DNA from: Pseudomonas sp. JUb42
GTDB taxonomy: Bacteria; Pseudomonadota; Gammaproteobacteria; Pseudomonadales; Pseudomonadaceae
Assembly (NCBI RefSeq): GCF_024807945.1
Contig: NZ_JANUFD010000006.1
Location: 186,001-250,000, forward strand
Length of the DNA: 64,000 bases
Reading direction: 5' to 3'
Below, in pieces: positions 46,159-54,552 of the stretch. The notes below the pieces were generated by a model. That model had not been told where the DNA came from and ran no database searches. It was given only the letters and a program-made list of their open reading frames with translations. The stretch's first letter is position 1. The number at the start of each line of letters is the position of its first letter. Made by a program: the position numbers and the translations under genes.

Positions 46159-47415
46159 TCAGAGCAGTTTCCAGGTGTAACTGAGGATCAGACGGTTCTC
46201 GTCGATATCCGAGCGGTAATTCGAGCGGGCCATGACATTACGCACCCGAATACCCAAGCCGCCTAACAGGCCACTCTGCACCACATAGCCGACATCCAGG
46301 TCGCGCTCGCGGTCCTTGCCTTCGAAGCCCGCGCCGGTATCGACATTGTTGCCGCTGATATAGCGCACGGTGGTCGTCAACCCCGGCAGGCCCAGTGCTG
46401 CAAAGTCGTAGTCATAACGGGCCTGCCAGGAACGCTCATCGGTATAGGCGAACTCATAGGTCGGCACCTCGTTGCCCAGCGGCGTGATATTGGCAAACAC
46501 CCGAGGGAAGGCGCTGTCGCCATACATGCCCTGATAACCGGCATAGAAAGTGTGACCGCCCCGCCTGGCCGACAACAGCGAGAAAAATGCGCGGTTATCG
46601 ATCTTGCCCAACAGTTGCGAGCCGTCCTCACGCGCATCGTAGTAACCGAGGTTGGCACCCAGCACCCAGTCGCCTACGGGCTGACTGTGTTTTAGACCGA
46701 TGAAATCCTGCGCGTAGATATCCTTGAGCTGGCCATGCCAGACGCTGACACTTGTGCGCTTGTCGTTGAAGGCATAGTCGCCGCCGACGTAGTTGAATGC
46801 ATCGCTCTCGGCCTGGCGTTGCGGCACGTGGCCGAGCATGGCAACCATTTTCTCGTCGCCGGCCTCGTTGCGCAGACTGGTGCCGGTCAGGTGCCCGGCC
46901 TGTAGCGTCAGACCGCTGATCTCGCTGGAGCTGATATTCAGCCCCTGATAACTCGGGGGCAGCAGGCGGATATCGCTGAAGGCCAGGACCGGCAGGTTCG
47001 GTTGCAGCTCACCGACTTTCAGCTCGGTATTGGATAACTTCGCCTTGAAGGTCAGGCCCAGGCGGCTGTAGTCGTCGGCGGCGCGGCCGTCATCCTTGAC
47101 CGGCAGCAAGCCGGTATTGACCCGGTCCGGGCTGCTGTCGAGTTTCAGGCCTAATGTACCCAGAGCATCGAGGCCAAAACCCAATGGCCCCGGGGTGTAG
47201 CCGGACTTGAAGGTGAGAATGAAACCCTGGGCCCACTCCTCGGCCTTGGACTGTTTGTTGGCGCCGACAATGTCGGAAAAGTCGCGACTGAAATAATAGT
47301 TGCGCGCCTGCAAGGTGGCGCTGGAACCCTCGATAAAACCGCCCTCACCCGCGCTGGCCGCCAGGGGCACACCGATAAGGGAAAACCAGATGCGTTGCGT
47401 GGTCCGCTGATTCAT
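46159..47415 (-). CDS. OprD-family outer-membrane porin (BenF-like)
   Basis: A 418-residue outer-membrane beta-barrel with signal peptide ([14 protein letters not shown]). OprD-family landmarks are [11 protein letters not shown] near the N-terminus, [23 protein letters not shown] and a terminal strand ending ILSYTWKLL. Members carry basic amino acids or aromatic acids; place at the end of ben genes favours benzoate (BenF or BenF-like/OpdK). AAGAG precedes the ATG. The gap to the transporter gene is 121 bases with a repeat. Confidence 0.9.
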   Translation of the reverse strand: MNQRTTQRIWFSLIGVPLAASAGEGGFIEGSSATLQARNYYFSRDFSDIVGANKQSKAEEWAQGFILTFKSGYTPGPLGFGLDALGTLGLKLDSSPDRVNTGLLPVKDDGRAADDYSRLGLTFKAKLSNTELKVGELQPNLPVLAFSDIRLLPPSYQGLNISSSEISGLTLQAGHLTGTSLRNEAGDEKMVAMLGHVPQRQAESDAFNYVGGDYAFNDKRTSVSVWHGQLKDIYAQDFIGLKHSQPVGDWVLGANLGYYDAREDGSQLLGKIDNRAFFSLLSARRGGHTFYAGYQGMYGDSAFPRVFANITPLGNEVPTYEFAYTDERSWQARYDYDFAALGLPGLTTTVRYISGNNVDTGAGFEGKDRERDLDVGYVVQSGLLGGLGIRVRNVMARSNYRSDIDENRLILSYTWKLL

Positions 47416-47469
47416 GTCGTCGCTCTTTGTCTTATTTTTATGGGGATGCCGTGCCGCAAAGGTGCAACC

Positions 47470-47519
47470 GGAGGACCGGCTTTAGCCGGGAGGGCACCCT
47501 AGCGGCTGAAGCTCCTACA
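47470..47519. repeat. Second-class palindromic repeat
   Basis: GACCGGCTTTAGCCGGGAGG followed by CTAGCGGCTGAAGCTCCTACA, close to the copy at 24321. It lies between the transporter and porin genes of the ben cluster. Confidence 0.65.
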
Positions 47520-47536
47520 GGCTGTATTTGATGGCC

Positions 47537-48868
47537 TCAGGCTTGAACGCCAGCCACCGCCACCACACCCCGCCGCTCACTCAGCGCATAGGCCGTCATG
47601 GCCAGGGCTGCGACGGCGCCGGGGACGGCAAAGGCGAGGAAATTCAGCTGCAACGGCAGTTCGATGCCCATCAGCGCACCGCCCAGCAACGGCCCGACAA
47701 TGGCGCCATTGCGGCCGATCCCCGAGGCCCAGCCCAGTCCGGTGGAACGGATCGACAGGCCATAGAGCTGCGCAGCCCCGGCGTACAACAGGATCTGCGT
47801 ACCAATGGTGGTAGCCCCGGCGACGAAGATCAGCAGGTACAGCACCGGCATCGGGCTGTTGATCCCCAGCAGGCTGATCGACACTGCAGAGGCGATAAAG
47901 AAGCCGACCATGACCTTGATCAGATTCAGCCGATCCCCCAACCAGCCGCCGATAATGGCACCGGCCATGCCGCCGAAATTCAGCGCCAACAGGAACGACA
48001 GGCTCGAACCCAGGCTGTAGCCCGCCCCGGCCATCAGCTTGGGCAGCCAGGAACTCAGGGCGTAGACCATCAGCAGACAGCAGAAAAACGCCACCCAGAT
48101 CGCCAGAGTGCGCAGACCCAGGCCATGGCGGAACAGTTCCAGCACCGAAGCGCCGCGGCCTTTGCCGTCGCTGATCTGCAAGACATCATCTGCATCCAGC
48201 ACGGTTTCCGGCGAAAGACGCTTTAGCAGCAACCGGGCCTGTTCCGTGCGCCCCTGACGAATCAGGAAGCCGATGGACTCGGGCAGCAGATAGAGAATCA
48301 GCGGCAGCAACAACAACGGAATGGTCGCGACGAAGAACATCGACGACCAACCGAAACGCGGCAGCATGTAGATGCCGACACCCGCCGAGAGCATGCCGCC
48401 CAGGGAATAGCCGCTGAACATCAGCGCCACCAGGGTGCTGCGCATTTTCTTCGGCGCGTACTCGTTCATCAGCGCCACGGCATTGGGCATCAGCCCGCCG
48501 CAGCCCAGCCCGGCGATAAATCGGCAAATGCCGAACTCGGTGGGCGAACTGGCGAAACCGTTGATCACCGTGGCGATGCTGAACAGCGCAAAGCAGATGG
48601 CAATGCCCTTCTTGCGGCCGATCCTGTCGGCCAGGCTGCCGAATGCCAAAGCGCCGAACATCATGCCGAACAGCGCATAACTGCCCAGAGCACCGGCCTG
48701 CAAGGGCGAGAGCCCCCACTCCTTCATGATCACCGGCAGGACCACGCCGTAGATGAACAAGTCATAGCCGTCGAAGATCAACAGCAAGGCACACAGGCCC
48801 ATCACCAACCAGTGAAAGCGGCTGAAACGGGCATTATCGATAAGCGAATGGACATCATGGGTACGCAT
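47537..48868 (-). CDS. benK: MFS aromatic-acid:H+ symporter (BenK-like)
   Basis: A 443-residue, 12-helix transporter of the aromatic acid/H+ symporter group (BenK, PcaK, MhpT). The first helix carries the family motif FDGYDLFIYGVVLP with its pair of Asp, and the helix 2-3 loop has GSLADRIGRKKG. The ATG at 48868 is preferred to an extension without ribosome site. Position just after benD in the ben order supports benzoate as substrate. 55 bases separate it from benD. Confidence 0.88.
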   Translation of the reverse strand: MRTHDVHSLIDNARFSRFHWLVMGLCALLLIFDGYDLFIYGVVLPVIMKEWGLSPLQAGALGSYALFGMMFGALAFGSLADRIGRKKGIAICFALFSIATVINGFASSPTEFGICRFIAGLGCGGLMPNAVALMNEYAPKKMRSTLVALMFSGYSLGGMLSAGVGIYMLPRFGWSSMFFVATIPLLLLPLILYLLPESIGFLIRQGRTEQARLLLKRLSPETVLDADDVLQISDGKGRGASVLELFRHGLGLRTLAIWVAFFCCLLMVYALSSWLPKLMAGAGYSLGSSLSFLLALNFGGMAGAIIGGWLGDRLNLIKVMVGFFIASAVSISLLGINSPMPVLYLLIFVAGATTIGTQILLYAGAAQLYGLSIRSTGLGWASGIGRNGAIVGPLLGGALMGIELPLQLNFLAFAVPGAVAALAMTAYALSERRGVVAVAGVQA

Positions 48869-48923
48869 GGCAGTGCTCTCATTATTGTTGTTGTGAGTCA
48901 GTGTCCGCAGTAAGGCCGTGGCT

Positions 48924-49685
48924 TCAGCCCAGGTCGCCACCTCCCACCGGCAGGGTCACGCCGGTGATGTACGACGCTTCATCGCTGGCCAGGAACAGGA
49001 TCGCGCCCGCCTGTTCGTCGATGCTGCCGTAGCGTTTCATCAGGGAGCTGTCGAGGGTCTGGTCGACGATCTGCTGATACCAGACGCGCTCCTGCTCGCT
49101 TTGCGCCTGGCTGTTGCGCGGGATGCGTCGTGGCGGTGCTTCGGTGCCGCCCGGTGCGGTGGCGTTGACGCGGATGCCGCTGCCGGCGGTTTCCAGGGCC
49201 AGGCAGGCGGTCAGGGCATTCACCCCGCCCTTCGCCGCGCCATAGGGCACGCGATTGACGCCACGGGTGGCGATGGAGGAAACATTGACGATGGCGCCGC
49301 GGCCCTGTTCGAGCATGTAAGGCAGCACGCTATGGCAGCACCACAGCGTCGGGAACAACGAGCGGCGCACTTCTGCCTCGATCTCGTTGGGCTGGTAATG
49401 CTCGTACGGCTTGGCCCAGATGGTCCCGCCAACGTTGTTGACCAGAATATCGATGCGGCCGAAACGTGCTTTGGCCGCGGCCATTACCCGTGCGCAGTCT
49501 TCATACTGCTCAAGATCAGCGGTGAGGATCAGGGCGTTGTCGTGCTGCAGTTCATGGACGATATCCGAGCGATCGACGGCCACCAGCAAGGCGCCCTCTT
49601 CCAGCAAACGCTCGGCGACTCGGCGGCCGATACCCTGGGCTGCGCCGGTAACCAGCGCAACCTTATGGTTGAAACGTGAGTTCAT
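48924..49685 (-). CDS. benD: Benzoate cis-diol dehydrogenase BenD (SDR)
   Basis: A 253-residue short-chain dehydrogenase that oxidises and decarboxylates the cis-diol of benzoate to catechol with NAD. Cofactor motif TGAAQGIGR, NNVG segment, catalytic Ser in VNVSSIAT and Tyr-x3-Lys in PYGAAKGGVN. The family contains BenD and XylL. It is the fourth ben gene; AGGGA precedes the ATG and the gap to benC is ten bases. Confidence 0.92.
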   Translation of the reverse strand: MNSRFNHKVALVTGAAQGIGRRVAERLLEEGALLVAVDRSDIVHELQHDNALILTADLEQYEDCARVMAAAKARFGRIDILVNNVGGTIWAKPYEHYQPNEIEAEVRRSLFPTLWCCHSVLPYMLEQGRGAIVNVSSIATRGVNRVPYGAAKGGVNALTACLALETAGSGIRVNATAPGGTEAPPRRIPRNSQAQSEQERVWYQQIVDQTLDSSLMKRYGSIDEQAGAILFLASDEASYITGVTLPVGGGDLG

Positions 49686-49695
49686 GGTGAATCCC

Positions 49696-50730
49696 TCAGG
49701 CAGCGTCGCCAGTGGTCACGGGAGCAGAGACGGCGTTGGGGGTGAACTTCTCGTAGTGGAAGCTGGCCGGATTCACGCCCTGATTCTTGAAGTGCTGGCG
49801 CACGGCATCGACCATGGGTGGCGGCCCGCACAGGTAGACATCGACATCGCCGTCATTGAGGACCTCGGTGGCCATATGCTGGGTGACATAGCCCTGCCGT
49901 TCATGACCGGTGGCGGGGTCCGCCACGCAAGTCACGAAGCTGAAATCAGGCAAGCGCGCGGCGAATGCCTGCAAGGCCTCGACCATGACGAGGTCCTGAT
50001 CCCGGGTCACACCGTAAATCAAGGTCACAGGCTGACGGGCCTTGCTCTCGGCGAGCACTTCCAGCATGGCCAGGAACGGCGCCAGGCCGGTGCCCCCGGC
50101 GAGAAACAGCAATGGCCGGCTGACTTCGCGCAGATAGAAGCTGCCCAGCGGCCCGGTCATGGCCACGCTATCGCCGACCTTTGCCCGCTCCAGCCAACTG
50201 CTCATCAGGCCGCCGGGCACCTGTTTGATCAGGAAACTGGCGCGCTTGTCGCCGGGGCGGCTACTGAAGGAGTAGGAACGGGTCTGGCCACTGCCCGGAA
50301 CGCCGATATTCACGTACTGGCCGGGCAGAAATACTGGCGCCTGATCCAGTTCAAAACTGATGTCTACGGCGGCATCGGCATGCCGGGTGATACTGGCCAC
50401 CGTGGCATTGAATTGCCCGGTGCCGGTCTTGCAGGCACTGGACGGCACCGGCACGGCAATTACACAGTCCGATTGCGGCACCATCTGGCAGGTCAGCACC
50501 TGGCGTTCCAGGGCTTCATCCTCGCTCAAGGCGTCTTCGATATAGTCGTCGCCCAGGTCATAGGCACCGGTTTCGCAGTGACATTTGCAGGTGCCGCAGA
50601 CACCGTCCGAGCAGTCCATGGGCAGGTTGATACGTTGGCGGAAGGCCGCATCCAGCACCTTCTCGCCCACTTTGCAGTCGATAAAACGGGTCACCCCATC
50701 CTCGAAATTCAGGGCAATGGCGTATGTCAT
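49696..50730 (-). CDS. benC: Benzoate 1,2-dioxygenase reductase BenC
   Basis: A 344-residue reductase with an N-terminal plant-type 2Fe-2S ferredoxin domain (Cys40, Cys45, Cys48 in CSDGVCGTC, and Cys81), then FAD domain (RSYSFSSRPGD) and NAD domain (LLFLAGGTGLAPFLAML; YLCGPPPMVD). It transfers NADH electrons to the BenAB oxygenase. CTGAGGA precedes the ATG; the gap to benB is ten bases. Confidence 0.94.
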   Translation of the reverse strand: MTYAIALNFEDGVTRFIDCKVGEKVLDAAFRQRINLPMDCSDGVCGTCKCHCETGAYDLGDDYIEDALSEDEALERQVLTCQMVPQSDCVIAVPVPSSACKTGTGQFNATVASITRHADAAVDISFELDQAPVFLPGQYVNIGVPGSGQTRSYSFSSRPGDKRASFLIKQVPGGLMSSWLERAKVGDSVAMTGPLGSFYLREVSRPLLFLAGGTGLAPFLAMLEVLAESKARQPVTLIYGVTRDQDLVMVEALQAFAARLPDFSFVTCVADPATGHERQGYVTQHMATEVLNDGDVDVYLCGPPPMVDAVRQHFKNQGVNPASFHYEKFTPNAVSAPVTTGDAA

Positions 50731-50740
50731 GGGCGAGTCC

Positions 50741-51229
50741 TCAGATGTGGTAGATATCGATGACCTGGTGGATGTAGTCGTTTTTCAGCACCACCTTCTT
50801 GCTCGTGATCAGCGGCTGCCCGCCGCGCACATCGAGACGGTAGAAGGACGTGCCGAAATACATATCCGTGGTCTTGTAGCGATGGCTGAGGGTTTGCCAG
50901 TTGAAGCGCAGCTCGACGGACTCGCCGTCGTTGGCCAGCACTTCCAGGTTGCTGACGAAATGCGCGGTGCGCGGCTCCGGGGTGCTGGCACTGGAGCGCT
51001 CGGTCTTGATGCGGAACACCCGGTCTTCCAGGCCGTCACGGTTGGGGTAGTAGATCAGCGAGATTTCGCTCTGGGGGTCTTCGGTCAGGCTGTCGTGGTC
51101 ATCCCAGGCCGGCATCCAGAACTCCACCTTGGGCGAATAACACTCCAGCCATTCGTCCCACTGGCGATCATCGAGCAGGCGCGCTTCGCGGTAGAGAAAG
51201 TCCAGCAACTGGTCGCGGGAAATGCTCAT
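50741..51229 (-). CDS. benB: Benzoate 1,2-dioxygenase small subunit BenB
   Basis: A 162-residue NTF2-like small subunit of ring-hydroxylating dioxygenases (FLYREARLLDDRQWDEWLEC at the start and RFNWQTLSHRYKTTDMYFGT later). It has no cofactor and shapes the alpha3-beta3 oxygenase. AAGGAGG precedes the ATG, which overlaps the benA stop (ATGA), so subunits are coupled. Confidence 0.94.
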   Translation of the reverse strand: MSISRDQLLDFLYREARLLDDRQWDEWLECYSPKVEFWMPAWDDHDSLTEDPQSEISLIYYPNRDGLEDRVFRIKTERSSASTPEPRTAHFVSNLEVLANDGESVELRFNWQTLSHRYKTTDMYFGTSFYRLDVRGGQPLITSKKVVLKNDYIHQVIDIYHI

Positions 51230-52602
51230 GAGTGCACCTCCTTGTCCGTGGCGATCAAGCCTTGCTGCTCCCGCTCGATGGCCCGTTGCAGGCTCGCCGC
51301 CCAGTGGGCGTGCTGGCGTACGAACAGCCCTTCGTCTTCGGTTTTAACGCCACTGAGCTGCGGGCTCATGCCCATGGCCCTGGCGTTCTCATCGGCGCCT
51401 TCGATCCACTGTTTGGCGCCACGGCTGAGGTCATTCCACAAGGTGGTCGCGCCCTGGTAGCCGGTCTGACAAGCGCGGAATTCCTCAAGATCGTCCGGTG
51501 TGCCCATGCCGCTGACATTGAAAAAATCTTCGTACTGCCGAATCCGCGTTGCGCGCTCCTGGGCACTTTCGCCCTTGGGTGCCATGCAGTAAATGGTCAC
51601 TTCGGTCTTGTCCACGGCAATGGGCCGCACGACACGGATCTGCGTGGAAAACTGATCCATCAGGTACACATTGGGATAGAGGCAGAGGTTGCGGGTCTGG
51701 TCGACGATAAAGTCGGCGCGATCCTGGCCCAAGCGCTCGGCCAGGGCTTCACGGTGGGCGTGCACCGGGCGCACTTCAGGGTTGAGCAGGCGCGTCCACA
51801 AAAGGATATGGCCGTGCTCGAAGGCATAGACGCCACCCAGGCTTTTCGACCAGCCATTGGCGTCAACGGTGCGGGTGCCTTCAGCTTCGTAGTTGCGGCG
51901 GCCCATGGTTGCAGAGTAGTTCCAGTGCACAGAGCTGACGTGATAGCCGTCGGCACCGTTCTCGATCTGCAGCTTCCAGTTGCCGTCGTAGACATAGGAG
52001 GAACTGCCGCGCAGCACTTCCAGGCCTTCGGGGGCCTGATCGACCATCTGATCGATGATGATCCGGGTTTCGCCCAGATAGTCGCTCAGTTCCGGGGCGT
52101 CCTCGCTGAGGCTGCCGAACAGGAAACCGCGATAGTTCTCGAAGCGGCCGAGGCGCTTGAGGTCGTGGGAGCCGTCGCAGTCGAAGCTGTCGGGATAGGC
52201 GCCGGTCTTGGCGTCCTTGACCTTGAGCAGCTTGCCCGCATTGCTGAACGTCCAGCCATGGAACGGGCAGGTAAACGAACCCTTATTGCCCTGTTTACGG
52301 CGGCAGAGCATGGCGCCACGGTGGGCGCAGGCATTGACCAGACCGTGCAGCGCGCCTTGTTTGTCCCGGGTGATGACCACCGGCTGACGGCCGATCCAGG
52401 TAGTGAAGTAGTCGTTGATCTGCGGCACCTGGCTTTCATGGGCCAGGTAGACCCAGCCACTTTCGAAGATGTGTTTCATCTCCAGGGCGAAGAGTTCGGT
52501 GTCGGTGAAGATATCGCGGCGGCAACGGAAGACGCCGGTGGCGGGGTCTTCGTGGACGGAGTCGCGCAGTTGTCGGGCGAGTCGGTCGAGTGTGCTGATC
52601 AT
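51226..52602 (-). CDS. benA: Benzoate 1,2-dioxygenase large subunit BenA
   Basis: A 458-residue Rieske dioxygenase alpha subunit that, with BenB and BenC, converts benzoate to its 1,2-cis-diol carboxylate. Rieske ligands are Cys92, His94 (CAHRGAML) and Cys112, His115 (CPFHGW). The iron ligands include His221 and His226 in ADGYHVSSVHW. From memory, parts of the sequence resemble 2-halobenzoate dioxygenase CbdA as much as P. putida BenA, so substituted benzoates may be accepted. The gene is preceded by BenR-type repeats and a matching -10 box. GAGGG precedes the ATG. Confidence 0.92.
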   Translation of the reverse strand: MISTLDRLARQLRDSVHEDPATGVFRCRRDIFTDTELFALEMKHIFESGWVYLAHESQVPQINDYFTTWIGRQPVVITRDKQGALHGLVNACAHRGAMLCRRKQGNKGSFTCPFHGWTFSNAGKLLKVKDAKTGAYPDSFDCDGSHDLKRLGRFENYRGFLFGSLSEDAPELSDYLGETRIIIDQMVDQAPEGLEVLRGSSSYVYDGNWKLQIENGADGYHVSSVHWNYSATMGRRNYEAEGTRTVDANGWSKSLGGVYAFEHGHILLWTRLLNPEVRPVHAHREALAERLGQDRADFIVDQTRNLCLYPNVYLMDQFSTQIRVVRPIAVDKTEVTIYCMAPKGESAQERATRIRQYEDFFNVSGMGTPDDLEEFRACQTGYQGATTLWNDLSRGAKQWIEGADENARAMGMSPQLSGVKTEDEGLFVRQHAHWAASLQRAIEREQQGLIATDKEVHS

Positions 52603-52640
52603 GGCGTAGGCCCTCGGTTGTTCTTGTATCAGGCCCCCTC

Positions 52641-52703
52641 ACCTTATGTGCTTGCCTCGTCCCCCAATATCCGCTGGCTGCAAATCGTTGTCCGCTGAGT
52701 GCA
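52641..52703 (-). promoter_or_regulatory. BenR operator and benA promoter
   Basis: On the minus strand, TGCA-N6-GGACA (52703 to 52689) and TGCA-N6-GGATA (52682 to 52668) are direct repeats with six bases between them. The XylS/BenR consensus is TGCA-N6-GGNTA with this same spacing. A TAAGGT -10 box at 52646-52641 stands 21 bases after the proximal repeat, the distance found in the TOL Pm promoter. The rest of the divergent gap (52603-52941) shows no second such pair for the plus-strand gene. Confidence 0.85.
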
Positions 52704-52941
52704 GCAGCCTGATTGCATAAACATCGCGCCTCAACACATTACAAAACCTGATATCAGTGGGTATCGGTCAATACCGCCCCGTGCCTACAGCCCTCATGGC
52801 GCAGGCATAGATCCAATAGTGCGCGACTTATAACCGGGACAAACCATAAGCATATGCACTATCAACTGTTTATTTTCCCGGACGGGACACGGCACGATCG
52901 GCTCATTTTCAATGACAAGCCCTACCACAGAGGAGCGATCG

Positions 52942-53703
52942 GTGCCTGCGATAGACCTGCCTAACGGCACACATATGCACTACGAAATAGCCGGAGAAGG
53001 CCCTGTCCTGCTGGCCCTCGCCCCAGGCGGCCTGCACTCGCGCAGCGAACTCTGGAACTACCGCGAAGATGGGCGGCCACGGGGTGGCGTCAGCCCCGTT
53101 GCAGCGTTTGCCCATCGCCATACCGTGCTGACCCTGGATCAGCGCAATGCCGGGCGCTCGACCGCACCGATCAGCCAATCCGATGGCTGGCAGGCTTACG
53201 CTGAGGACCATCTGTTGCTACTCGATGCCTTGGGCATCGAGCGCTGCCATATCATCGGCGCCTGCATCGGCCCTTCCTTCGCACTGAAGATTATCGAGTT
53301 GGCGCCTCAACGCGTCCTGTCTGCCGTCCTGCAACAGCCGATTGGCAAGAGTGATGACAACCTGCAGTTGCGTCGCCAATCCTTCAACTCATGGAGTGAG
53401 AAGTTATTGGCCCAGGGGCGTCAGTTGGATATGCGGGTGATGGCGGCAATAGAGCGCAATCTGTTTGGCAGTGACTTTGTCTACAGCGTCAGCCGTGACT
53501 TTGTCCGCGCCTGCGCTACACCGCTATTGGTACTGCCGGGCAACGATGCCCGCCACCCCAAAGCCGTAGGCGAAGAAATCGCCGCGCTGGCGCCGAACGC
53601 CCGCCTGTTCAGCGACTGGGACAGCGCCGCCGGGCAGGCGCTCTACGCCGAAACCTTGCATACCTTTTTCGATAGCCACAATGAACCGGTTGGTCAGCCC
53701 TGA
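52942..53703 (+). CDS. Alpha/beta hydrolase with Cys in the nucleophile elbow
   Basis: A 253-residue alpha/beta-hydrolase-fold protein (start VPAIDLPNGT; TVLTLDQRNAGRS before the elbow). The elbow reads IIGACIGPSF, so the usual Ser is Cys108. After the late Asp in LPGNDARHP, the position where a catalytic His is expected reads DWDSAAG, with no His. It may be a dienelactone-hydrolase-like Cys enzyme or may have a non-hydrolytic role. The GTG at 52942 is chosen since AGGAG lies six bases before it; an ATG at 52912 has no ribosome site. The gene lies between benA and benR and overlaps an amino-acid-type binding protein gene (TGATG). Confidence 0.75.
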   Translation: MPAIDLPNGTHMHYEIAGEGPVLLALAPGGLHSRSELWNYREDGRPRGGVSPVAAFAHRHTVLTLDQRNAGRSTAPISQSDGWQAYAEDHLLLLDALGIERCHIIGACIGPSFALKIIELAPQRVLSAVLQQPIGKSDDNLQLRRQSFNSWSEKLLAQGRQLDMRVMAAIERNLFGSDFVYSVSRDFVRACATPLLVLPGNDARHPKAVGEEIAALAPNARLFSDWDSAAGQALYAETLHTFFDSHNEPVGQP

Positions 53704-54545
53704 TGACACAGAAACTACTTGCCTGCCTGTTGGCAGCTGCTGCACTCCTGACCCTGCCCCTCGCTCAGGCGGATGACCTGTACACCACTATCAAGGAACG
53801 CGGCAAGGTGCGCATCGGCGTGAACCTCAGCGGTTTGCCATTTGGTACCTATAAACCCGGTACACAAACGCCGTTCGGTTTTGCCGTGGACCTGGCCCGG
53901 GATATCGGCGACAAGCTTGGGGTCGAGACGGAAGTCGTGCCTGTGGTGGCTGCCAATCGGGCGGTGTTCCTGCAACAGGGCAAGGTGGATCTGCTGATCG
54001 CCAATATGACGGTCACACCGGAACGCAGTGAAAAGCTCGATTATGTGCCGACACCTTACGAACAGCTGGGCGGCGCCCTGGTGGCTCCACGCAATTCGGG
54101 GATAAGTCGCTGGGAGGATCTCAAGGACAAGACCGTGTGCATCTCCCAGGGCGCGAGTTTCCAGCAACCCCTGACCCAGGACTATCACGTCAACCTCAAG
54201 GCCTATCGGGGCCAGTCTGAAGTACTGTTGGCCCTGCGTGGTAACAGTTGTGATGCCGTGGTGCTGAATAGCCCGATCATGCACGAACTGTTGCGCCAGC
54301 CTGAATGGTCGGGGTTCGAGATTCCCATTGCCGAGGATCTCGTCCCCGCCGACTCGGTCATCTGGCTGCGCAAACAGGAACCGCGCATGCAGCAACTGCT
54401 GGATCGCATCGTCCAGGACTGGCACGCCAGCGGCTGGCTACTGGCGCTGGGCCAGCAATACCGGATGCAGCCCTCACCCTTGATTGTCGCCCTGCATGAT
54501 CGCTATCAGGGCGCCCCGGCGCTGAAAACCCCGGTGACGCCCTGA
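53703..54545 (+). CDS. Orphan amino-acid-type solute-binding protein (SBP_bac_3)
   Basis: A 280-residue exported protein: signal peptide (LLACLLAAAALLTLPLAQA) then the family start DLYTTIKERGKVRIGVN and FAVDLARDIGDKLGVETEVV. Its TPERSEKLDYVPTPYEQ segment is typical of polar amino acid binding proteins. No permease or ATPase gene is nearby. It is translationally linked to the hydrolase gene upstream. In the ben cluster it might bind an aromatic conjugate or act as a signal receptor; this is inference. Confidence 0.87.
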   Translation: MTQKLLACLLAAAALLTLPLAQADDLYTTIKERGKVRIGVNLSGLPFGTYKPGTQTPFGFAVDLARDIGDKLGVETEVVPVVAANRAVFLQQGKVDLLIANMTVTPERSEKLDYVPTPYEQLGGALVAPRNSGISRWEDLKDKTVCISQGASFQQPLTQDYHVNLKAYRGQSEVLLALRGNSCDAVVLNSPIMHELLRQPEWSGFEIPIAEDLVPADSVIWLRKQEPRMQQLLDRIVQDWHASGWLLALGQQYRMQPSPLIVALHDRYQGAPALKTPVTP

Positions 54546-54552
54546 TACTTTG

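Noticed and set aside
51232..52698. 488-residue open frame on the plus strand
   Set aside because: Antisense to benA, which has Rieske motifs and a promoter; the frame also runs through the BenR operator.
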